From the NCBI GenBank assembly GCA_039933105.1, contig JBDTOT010000004.1, positions 88,950 through 152,949 of the forward strand: a stretch of 64,000 nt of DNA, given 5' to 3'. The stretch is from FEN-1219 sp039933105. Lineage in GTDB: Bacteria > Pseudomonadota > Gammaproteobacteria > Steroidobacterales > Rariloculaceae. The position numbers were made by a program, and so were the translations under genes. The notes below the pieces were generated by a model. The model made no database searches and had not been told where the DNA came from. It was given only the letters and a program-made list of their open reading frames with translations. Of this stretch, positions 57,711-64,000 are shown one piece after another (positions within the stretch are counted from its first letter, which is position 1; every line of letters starts with the position of its first letter).

Positions 57711-58795
57711 TCGACACGGGCGTCGAACGCATCTTCTTTCTGGCGCTCGTGTGCGCCGTCACGCTCGCATTCTTCTGGCTCATCCACGACTTTCTCCAGC
57801 CCATATTCTGGGCCATCGCGCTCGGCATCGTCGTGTATCCGTTGCATACGTGGTTGGCGCGGCGGCTCGCCCCGCGCACGTCGCTCGCCGCGGTGCTCAG
57901 CGTGGCGGTCGTCGTGCTCGTCGTCGTGTTGCCGCTGTTGTTCGTCGGCGCGGCCGTCACCACCGAGGCCGCGGCGCTGTATGCACGCATCAACGATCGC
58001 CAGCTCGGCTTCGAAGACCTATACGCGCATGTGGTCGAATATGTTCCGCAGCTCGGTGAGCTGCTCGCACGGTTCGGCGTCGATGCAAGCAAGCTCGAGG
58101 CACAGCTTTCGACGGCCGCCGTCAACGCGGGACAGTTCATCGCATCGAGCGCTCTCGCGATCGGTCAAGACACGCTGCGAGTGCTCGTGTTCTTCATCCT
58201 CATGCTGTACCTGTTGTTCTTCTTTCTGCGCGACGGCCAGAAGCTGCTCGATGGACTGGTGCGCGCACTGCCGCTCGGCGACGAGCGCGAGCGCCAACTT
58301 CTGGATCGTTTCGCACAGGTATCGCGCGCCACCATGAAGGGCACGCTGGTGGTGGGCGCCGTGCAGGGCGCGATCGGTGGTATTGCCTTCGCGATACTCG
58401 GCATCGGTGCTCCCGTGCTCTGGGGCACGGTGATGGCGCTCTTGAGCATCGTGCCGGCCGTCGGCACTGCGTTGGTGTGGCTACCGGCTGCGATCATGTT
58501 GCTCGCGAGCGGCCACCTGGTGGCCGGCATCGTGCTGATCCTGATCGGCGTGTTCGGCATCGGAATGGTCGACAATCTGCTGCGCCCCATTCTCGTGGGT
58601 CGCGATACGCAAATGCCGGACTACCTGATTCTGCTGTCGACGCTCGGCGGCCTCGCTGGCTTCGGGCTCGCGGGCATCGTGATCGGCCCGATCATCGCGG
58701 CGTTTTTCATCACCGTGTGGCAGATGGCGCAGCAGGAACTCGAACCGGAGGCGCCGGTCGAGGCCACTACGCCGCCGGACGCGCCGGCCGGCTAG
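57707..58795 (+). CDS. AI-2E family transporter (PerM-like)
   Basis: 362-residue membrane protein with eight predicted helices. PerM/TqsA features: FLQPIFWAIALGIVVYPLHTWL, LVFFILMLYLLFFFLRDG, and the C-terminal MPDYLILLSTLGGLAGFGLAGIVIGPIIAAFF. ATG 57707 forms ATGA with rarA; a longer frame to 57425 lies inside rarA. Substrate is not known. The stop overlaps the MFS gene's stop by 4 nt. Confidence 0.9.
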   Translation: MIDTGVERIFFLALVCAVTLAFFWLIHDFLQPIFWAIALGIVVYPLHTWLARRLAPRTSLAAVLSVAVVVLVVVLPLLFVGAAVTTEAAALYARINDRQLGFEDLYAHVVEYVPQLGELLARFGVDASKLEAQLSTAAVNAGQFIASSALAIGQDTLRVLVFFILMLYLLFFFLRDGQKLLDGLVRALPLGDERERQLLDRFAQVSRATMKGTLVVGAVQGAIGGIAFAILGIGAPVLWGTVMALLSIVPAVGTALVWLPAAIMLLASGHLVAGIVLILIGVFGIGMVDNLLRPILVGRDTQMPDYLILLSTLGGLAGFGLAGIVIGPIIAAFFITVWQMAQQELEPEAPVEATTPPDAPAG

Positions 58796-60048
58796 CTCGC
58801 AGTTGAGAGCTTGCGCGGCGCCGTTTCGCGCAGGAACAAGCTCACAGCGATCCCGAGCACGACGCCCGTCAATGCGACGTAGAGCGTGTTCTCGATGCCG
58901 TACGCGTTGCCGATGAAGCCGGCGATCGATGGCGCGACGCCGCCGCCAAAGATCTCGCCCGCGCCTACCACGACGCCGATGGCCGAAGACACGAGACCGA
59001 TAGGCGCCGCCTCCGTCGCAATGGGCCCAGTGATCAGCGCTACGTTACCGAGGCAAAAGAACGATACGACGAACAAGCCGATGAAAAGCAGCACGGGATC
59101 GGCGCCCGTGCGCGTGAAGATCCACAACGACACTGCCGAACCTACGAACCCAATGATGGCCATGAGCCTGCGCCCGAAAACGTCGGAGAGTCCTGGCATG
59201 CCGAACTGACCAAAGAAGCCGCCGAACCCGAGTGCCGATGTCACTACACCCATCTGCGTCGGCGAAAGCTTGAGGAACTCGACGAGATACGTCGGCACGA
59301 GCGCGCTCAGCACGAACACGCACGACATCGCGCAGAACAGCGCCAGCATGCCGAGCACGATGTTGCGGCTCTTCAGCACCAGCCACCAGCTGCCCGAAGT
59401 CTGCGTGGCGCCGATCAGTGCCCCGCCCTGCGTCTGCGCCGGCTCGCGCAGCACCATGTACAGCAGGATGCCGACGAGGAAGCCGGGCAACGCGCAGATC
59501 CAAAATACCCAGTGCCACGACGGCACGACACGCATCAGTTGCGTGGCGATGATCGGGCCCAGCCCCAAACCGAGTAGCGCAAAGCCGCTCTGCTGCAATC
59601 CTTGATTGAAGCCGCGTCGCGCGGGCCGCGATGCCGCCGCGACGGCGGTGAAACTGGTGGGACAATACGAACCTTCCATCGCGCCCATCAGCGCACGTAT
59701 CAGCACGAGACCCATGAGTCCCGTCGTCATGCCCGACAGACCCGAGAGGAGCGAGAACAACAGAATCGCGGGGATCAGCACCTTGCGGTGGCCAATCTTG
59801 TCGGAGAGCCGCCCGCTGAAGATCGCGAACACGCCCCACGCGAGCCCCAGCGCGCCGATGACGTTGCCGCCGTCCTGCACATTGAGTCCCAAGTCTGCAG
59901 CCATGCCGAGCGGCAGCAGCGTGGCGATGATCCAGCGATCGAGGCCCACGAGCCCGAAGCCGAGCCCGAGCAACGTGACCGCGCGCCACTCGTAGGTAGT
60001 ATCCCAGGAAGCCGGAGCGGCCAAGCCGCCGGTGTTCGTGCTTTGCAT
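58792..60048 (-). CDS. MFS transporter (anion:cation symporter-like)
   Basis: 418-residue secondary transporter with 12 helices. MFS loop motif GRLSDKIGHRKVLIP, GLQQSGFALLGLGLGP and SDVFGRRLMAIIG in the second half. The family often carries organic acids or sugar acids. Substrate unknown. Convergent with the PerM-like gene; divergent from the CrtI-like gene, leaving a 181-nt gap with no strong motif beyond a GTACATATGT palindrome. Confidence 0.85.
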   Translation of the reverse strand: MQSTNTGGLAAPASWDTTYEWRAVTLLGLGFGLVGLDRWIIATLLPLGMAADLGLNVQDGGNVIGALGLAWGVFAIFSGRLSDKIGHRKVLIPAILLFSLLSGLSGMTTGLMGLVLIRALMGAMEGSYCPTSFTAVAAASRPARRGFNQGLQQSGFALLGLGLGPIIATQLMRVVPSWHWVFWICALPGFLVGILLYMVLREPAQTQGGALIGATQTSGSWWLVLKSRNIVLGMLALFCAMSCVFVLSALVPTYLVEFLKLSPTQMGVVTSALGFGGFFGQFGMPGLSDVFGRRLMAIIGFVGSAVSLWIFTRTGADPVLLFIGLFVVSFFCLGNVALITGPIATEAAPIGLVSSAIGVVVGAGEIFGGGVAPSIAGFIGNAYGIENTLYVALTGVVLGIAVSLFLRETAPRKLSTAS

Positions 60049-60229
60049 GATCCCCCCCTAATTCCGCAACGCGTACATATGTCGTCGTTGTCTGCTTTTC
60101 TTCCGGCCGCTCGCGCGGCGGCCGCTCTACGTTGTATAGCAGCGTCTGCCTTCCGGCAAGTGCGCGCCAGCGGGTATGCTACGGCGGCTGCGGCACGACA
60201 ACGCACACAAAAGCCGCGAGGACTTTCCC

Positions 60230-61798
60230 ATGAGCACTGCATACGACATCGTCACCGTCGGCTCCGGCCACAACGGGCTCGTGGCTGCTGCGTATCTCGC
60301 TGCCGCCGGCAAGAAGGTGCTGGTCCTCGAGCGCAACGCGTGGTTCGGCGGCGGCGTGGTGACGCGCGAGCTCACGCAGCCGGGCTACAAGCACGACCAG
60401 CACTCGATGGCGCACATCTTCATTCAAGGCAACCCGCTGCTGCGTAACGACGAGCTCGGGCTCAAAGCAAAACATGGCCTGAAATACGTGTTCCCCGAGC
60501 TGCCGATGATGTCGGTGTTCGAGGACGGCACCACGCTCGGCCTCTACCGCGATCGCGAGCGCACGTACACCGAGATCGCGAAATTCAGCAAGCACGATGC
60601 GGACGCCTACCGCTGGCTCGCTGACAAGGCTGCCAGCTACATGCCGATGTTCCTGGGAGCGTTCTATTCGGCGCCGGCCCCGCTCGGCGCGACCTATGCC
60701 CTCATGGACCAGAGCCGCGAAGGCCGCGAGCTGTGGCGCTACATGCAGATGAGCTCGCACGACTTTCTCTGCAGCGTGTTCGAGCACGACAAAGTGCGTA
60801 TGCACTTCGCACGCGTGGCCGGCGAGAACCTGGTGTCGCCGGACGAAAAAGCCACCGGCTTAGGATCGTTCGTGTTCGTCGGCTTCCTCGAGGGCTTTGG
60901 CTTCGGCGTTCCGGTGGGCGGATCGGGTGAGCTCACGAACTCGCTGATCGCCAGCATCAAGGCGAACGGCGGCGAAGTGCTCGGCGACGTGGACGTCACG
61001 GCGATCCGTACGAAGGGCGGCCGCGCCGTCGGCGTCGCGACGAAGGACGGCCGCGAGTTTACGGCGAAGGACGGCGTCGTCGCGGCACTGCACCCGCACG
61101 ACCTGGGTAAAATGGTGGACGGCGTCGCGCCGGAAGTCGTCAAGGCCGCGTCTGCTACGCAAATCTCGGAGATCGGCTGCATCACCGTGCACGCGGCGCT
61201 CAAGGCGCCGCTGAAGTTTCGTGCGGGCGCACACGTGAAAGCCGTGATGATCGAGCTCTTGCCGAATAAGTACGACACGATCCGCAAATCATTCGACAGC
61301 CTGCGTTACGGCGAATTCTCGAGCTATCCGCTCGTGGGCCTGGGTTCGCTCACGATGTTCGATTCGTCGCGCGCCCCCGCCGGCGGCGCGACGATGCACG
61401 CGTGGGACTACGTCCCCTACCAGCGCGCCGACGGCCGCAGCTGGGACGACACGAAGCACCACTACGTGAAGCGCATGTTGAGCCACATGGAGAACTTCCT
61501 CGACAACCTGGGCGACAGCGTGCTGGCATATCACAGCGACAGCCCCGTCGACATGGAACGCACGTCGTCGAGCTTTCGGCGCGGCGATCTGCATGGCATC
61601 GCAGCCGTCACGTACCAAGCGCAATCGCACCGGCCGACGCCGGATCTCGGCTACAACGTGGTGCCAGGCTGCGACCGCCTCTACCTCGTGGGTCCGTTTC
61701 AGCATCCCGGCGGTGGCGTCTTCGGCGCAGGCCGCGCTGCTGCCCTTCGGGCATTCGAGGATCTGAAGATCGATGCCTCGAAGATCGGGAAGCGCTAG
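60230..61798 (+). CDS. CrtI/phytoene-desaturase-like FAD oxidoreductase
   Basis: 522 residues from ATG 60230 (GAGGA upstream). Dinucleotide site DIVTVGSGHNGLVAAAYLAAAGKKVLVLE, GVPVGGSGELTNSL, and the C-terminal FAD loop FQHPGGGVFGAGRAAALRAFEDL. It resembles the phytoene dehydrogenase family but lacks carotenoid genes nearby, so it is more likely a member acting on other polyprenyl or lipid substrates. The next small gene begins directly after its stop. Confidence 0.85.
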   Translation: MSTAYDIVTVGSGHNGLVAAAYLAAAGKKVLVLERNAWFGGGVVTRELTQPGYKHDQHSMAHIFIQGNPLLRNDELGLKAKHGLKYVFPELPMMSVFEDGTTLGLYRDRERTYTEIAKFSKHDADAYRWLADKAASYMPMFLGAFYSAPAPLGATYALMDQSREGRELWRYMQMSSHDFLCSVFEHDKVRMHFARVAGENLVSPDEKATGLGSFVFVGFLEGFGFGVPVGGSGELTNSLIASIKANGGEVLGDVDVTAIRTKGGRAVGVATKDGREFTAKDGVVAALHPHDLGKMVDGVAPEVVKAASATQISEIGCITVHAALKAPLKFRAGAHVKAVMIELLPNKYDTIRKSFDSLRYGEFSSYPLVGLGSLTMFDSSRAPAGGATMHAWDYVPYQRADGRSWDDTKHHYVKRMLSHMENFLDNLGDSVLAYHSDSPVDMERTSSSFRRGDLHGIAAVTYQAQSHRPTPDLGYNVVPGCDRLYLVGPFQHPGGGVFGAGRAAALRAFEDLKIDASKIGKR

Positions 61799-62002
61799 AT
61801 GTTTACGCTTTACTCGACGGACAACTCCAAGCTCATGGAGATCGAGGCGCTCGAACGCAGCGGCAACGATCTTTTGATCAAGGGCAAGGTGTTCGGCGCG
61901 ATGCCGATGACCGCGCGCTTGTCTCCTACCGAAGCGCGCAAGGGGCTGAAGCTCGTGAACTTCAAGCTCGCGGTATTCCTGCTGACATTTCTGTTGCGCT
62001 GA
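61799..62002 (+). CDS. Hypothetical 67-residue protein
   Basis: Start ATG abuts the TAG of the CrtI-like gene with no gap, so translation is coupled. MFTLYSTDNSKLMEIEALERSGNDLLIKGKVFGAMPMTARL looks like a compact beta domain; the end is a hydrophobic stretch KLAVFLLTFLLR. I do not know its function. A partner role to the oxidoreductase is inferred from position. Confidence 0.65.
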   Translation: MFTLYSTDNSKLMEIEALERSGNDLLIKGKVFGAMPMTARLSPTEARKGLKLVNFKLAVFLLTFLLR

Positions 62003-62089
62003 CGTCCCACGATTCGGGCTCGCAGCCGCGGTTCCTTCAGAAATATCAACTCTAGGCGCTGCGGCGTTTGCAGGTATCATCGCTGGCCC

Positions 62090-62644
62090 ATGCGCTTTCG
62101 CGACCCGAAAAACGGCTACAGCTGGCTATCGATCGCGCTGCATTGGCTCACCGCGATCATTATTTTGACGTTGTGGTTCATCGGCAGCTCGATCAATGCC
62201 GACCGTGCGAACGGCTCGCTCGCCACACTCAACCTGCACACGTCGATCGCGATCTCCGCCTACGCCCTGCTGTGGGCGCGAATCATCTGGCGATTCTGGT
62301 ACAAACACCCGGGGCCGATGCCCGCGCAGGCCGGGTTTTTTTATCAGTGCGGCAAATACTGCCACTACCTGATCATCGCGGCGGTCGGCGCGATGCTGCT
62401 GTCGGGGCCGTTGATGGTGTGGTCGCGCGGCGATGCGATCCAGGTATGGACCTGGTTCGCGATCCCGGGGCCGTTCCCCGACAGCATGCTGGCGTTCACG
62501 GTGTTCCACACGATTCACGTGTGGTGCTCGCGGATCATTATTTTTGGCACGATCCTGCACATCGGCGGCGTGTACAAGCACGCGGCGTTCAACCAGGACG
62601 GCACGTTCAGCAAGATGCTCGTCGCCTCGCGCGACGAGAACTAG
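62090..62644 (+). CDS. Cytochrome b561 family protein
   Basis: 184-residue inner-membrane b-type cytochrome with four helices. SWLSIALHWLTAIIILTLWFIG carries the first haem His, NLHTSIAISAYALLWARIIWRF the second, plus CHYLIIAAVGAMLLSGPL and FHTIHVW/LHIGGVYKH. CybB/YodB type that moves electrons between quinol and other acceptors. The stop overlaps rsgA by 4 nt (convergent). Confidence 0.9.
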   Translation: MRFRDPKNGYSWLSIALHWLTAIIILTLWFIGSSINADRANGSLATLNLHTSIAISAYALLWARIIWRFWYKHPGPMPAQAGFFYQCGKYCHYLIIAAVGAMLLSGPLMVWSRGDAIQVWTWFAIPGPFPDSMLAFTVFHTIHVWCSRIIIFGTILHIGGVYKHAAFNQDGTFSKMLVASRDEN

Positions 62645-63711
62645 TCGTCGCGTTTTAGCTTCGGGTCGAGCTTCGCGCGTGCGCGCAGCGCGCGGCTGAT
62701 TTCCTTCGTACGAGCTTTACTGCGGCCGGCGAGAATCGGGTCGCGCTTGCGATCGGCCGCCCCCACTTCCGCGAGCAGCTTGCGGTAGCTGGCAAAACGC
62801 TCTGCCGGCAACTCGCCGCTCTGCACCGCCGCCGCGACCGCACAGCCGGGCTCGCCCCTGTGCGCGCAATCGCGAAACTTGCAACGCTCCGCGAACGCGA
62901 GCACATCAGTGAAGCTCGTCTCGATGCCGCCCGCATCGTCGAGCAGCCCAAGCTCCCGCATGCCGGGCGTATCGATCAACACGCCGCCCTCCGGCAAGAG
63001 AACGAGCTGACGCGCCGTGGTCGTGTGCCGGCCCCGCTCGTCGTTGCGCAGCCCGCCGACGGCCTGCGCGTCGCGGCCGAGCAGGCAGTTCACGAGCGAC
63101 GACTTCCCCACGCCCGATGAGCCCACGAAACCCACGGTCTTGCCGGCCGCGAGATATGCGCGCAACGCATCGAGGCCTTCGCTGGACTTCGCGCTCGCGT
63201 ACACCACGGCCACGCCCTTCGCAGCATCGCCGATGGCCTCGAGCAACGGCTCTCGCCGTGCGGCGAGGTCGATCTTATTGAGCACCAGCACCGGTATGGC
63301 GCCACTGTTCCAGACCGCCGTCATGTAGCGCTCGAGTCGCCGTTCGTTGATGTCGCCATTCGCGGCCGTCACGACGAAGAACACGTCGACGTTCACGGCC
63401 ACGACCTGCGGCTCGGCCAGCGTGCCCGCGGCGCGCCGTACCAGTGCGGTGCGGCGGTCGAACAGGTGTTGAATCGACGCGCGCTCGGGGCCGTCGATCA
63501 CGGCGACCCAATCGCCGACGACGGGGCGCGCCATCTTGTGCTGCGAGCTCAGTAATCGGCCGGGCAGATCGCCGAGCGGCGCTTGGCAACCGAGCAGATG
63601 GAAGCTGCTCTGCCCCTCGGCAGCAACGCGCGCTGGCACCCACTCCGCGGGCAGCGGCTCGCGCTGCGCTGCGAAGAATTCATCGAAGCCCAGTGCGTGA
63701 AGGTCACTCAA
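62641..63711 (-). CDS. rsgA: Ribosome small subunit-dependent GTPase A
   Basis: Circularly permuted GTPase aiding 30S maturation, 356 residues from TTG 63711. Motif order G4 NKIDL, G5 ASAKSSEG, G1 GSSGVGKSS, G3 DTPG; C-terminal zinc knuckle CKFRDCAHRGEPGC. No ATG lies in frame except one at 63999 inside the antisense of tRNA-Pro, which is not plausible. The start is weak (no clear ribosome site), so it may lie elsewhere between 63711 and 63650. Confidence 0.9.
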   Translation of the reverse strand: MSDLHALGFDEFFAAQREPLPAEWVPARVAAEGQSSFHLLGCQAPLGDLPGRLLSSQHKMARPVVGDWVAVIDGPERASIQHLFDRRTALVRRAAGTLAEPQVVAVNVDVFFVVTAANGDINERRLERYMTAVWNSGAIPVLVLNKIDLAARREPLLEAIGDAAKGVAVVYASAKSSEGLDALRAYLAAGKTVGFVGSSGVGKSSLVNCLLGRDAQAVGGLRNDERGRHTTTARQLVLLPEGGVLIDTPGMRELGLLDDAGGIETSFTDVLAFAERCKFRDCAHRGEPGCAVAAAVQSGELPAERFASYRKLLAEVGAADRKRDPILAGRSKARTKEISRALRARAKLDPKLKRDD

Positions 63712-63921
63712 TTGGGGTGGTGTCCGGACGCCATCGTGCGGCGGATTATGCAGTGCGAATGTGTTAGGTGCGCGCCGAGCCGTCACGGCACGGGCTTGGG
63801 CTTGCTCGCGCCGTGAACGCAGCGTATAACGACGCCCTCTTTCCGCGGCACGGGACGCGAGCCGCCGGCAACCCGACGCCGGCAATGTTAGACTCGCGGC
63901 GCCACGTTTCTCGCGGCATTT
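63712..63921. other. Gap between rsgA and tRNA-Pro
   Basis: No gene is seen. A TTATAC on the minus strand (63829-63824) could be an rsgA -10 with a leader of about 100 nt; no strong -35 is found. Confidence 0.3.
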
Positions 63922-63998
63922 CGGGGTGTAGCTCAGCCTGGTAGAGCACTGCGTTCGGGACGCAGGGGCCGTAGGTTCAAATCCTATCACCCCGACCA
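63922..63998 (+). tRNA. tRNA-Pro (CGG anticodon)
   Basis: 77-nt cloverleaf. Acceptor CGGGGTG/CACCCCG, D-arm GCTC AGCCTGGTA GAGC, anticodon stem-loop CTGCG-TTCGGGA-CGCAG with anticodon CGG, T-arm GTAGG TTCAAAT CCTAT, encoded CCA at 63996-63998. Confidence 0.95.
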
Positions 63999-64000
63999 AT

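Noticed and set aside
63712..63999. N-terminal extension of rsgA beginning MVGVIGFEPTAP
   Set aside because: It is the translation of the antisense strand of tRNA-Pro, a common false start; true homology begins after 63711.

Overview
The window is GC-rich chromosomal DNA with a gammaproteobacterial gene complement. Markers are rnf-nth, metG, aceEF-lpdA, rnt, grxD, murJ-ribF-ileS-lspA, a pilus cluster of the fimT-pilVWXY1E type, rplU-rpmA-obgE, ispB and rsgA. The type II isoleucyl-tRNA synthetase, the DUF1244 protein, the SCP-x-like thiolase, the SnoaL and MaoC folds and the many FAD oxidoreductases suggest the Steroidobacter/Nevskia/Xanthomonas side of the class. That placement is inference. 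No phage, IS element or CRISPR array was seen.

Layout. 1-4403: a HEAT-repeat Ser/Thr kinase (cut by the window edge) followed by two PilT-family ATPases. 4421-10098: metG, then an rnf operon reduced to rnfA-D-G-E plus nth; rnfB and rnfC are absent from their usual place. 10099-11402: a small integron-like cassette region with a well-formed 60-bp attC site, two small membrane-protein genes and a broken remnant, but no integrase. 11399-17538: pyruvate dehydrogenase complex aceE-aceF-lpdA on the minus strand behind a palindrome-covered promoter. 17583-24560: M17 aminopeptidase, rnt, grxD, a PuuD-like membrane protein, nadC and a GAF-PAS-PAS-GGDEF-EAL protein. 24749-34732: surface lipoprotein, MaoC hydratase, proC, thiolase, SnoaL-like protein, nitroreductase, LhgO-like oxidase, and a three-gene minus-strand group (DUF1080-like lipoprotein, methyltransferase, BNR lipoprotein). 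34884-43294: tRNA-Thr, a Fur-family regulator, and the minor-pilin/PilY1 cluster. 43296-49549: lspA-ileS-ribF-murJ. 49579-52861: rpsT, obgE-rpmA-rplU and ispB. 52862-64000: DUF1244 protein, a tandem pair of related membrane proteins, gamma-glutamyltransferase, rarA-perM, MFS transporter, CrtI-like oxidoreductase with a 67-aa partner, cytochrome b561, rsgA and tRNA-Pro.

Two blocks concern type IV pili: the kinase and retraction-type ATPases at the left edge and the minor pilins with PilY1 in the middle. The first suggests that pilus retraction is under Ser/Thr kinase control here. The signals most worth a second look are the orphan attC cassettes, the loss of rnfB/rnfC together with a changed flavinylation motif in RnfD, the swapped GIHH signature of IleRS (linked to mupirocin hyper-resistance in type II enzymes), the kinase-PilT-PilT operon, and the calcium-binding-type repeats at the PilY1 C-terminus.
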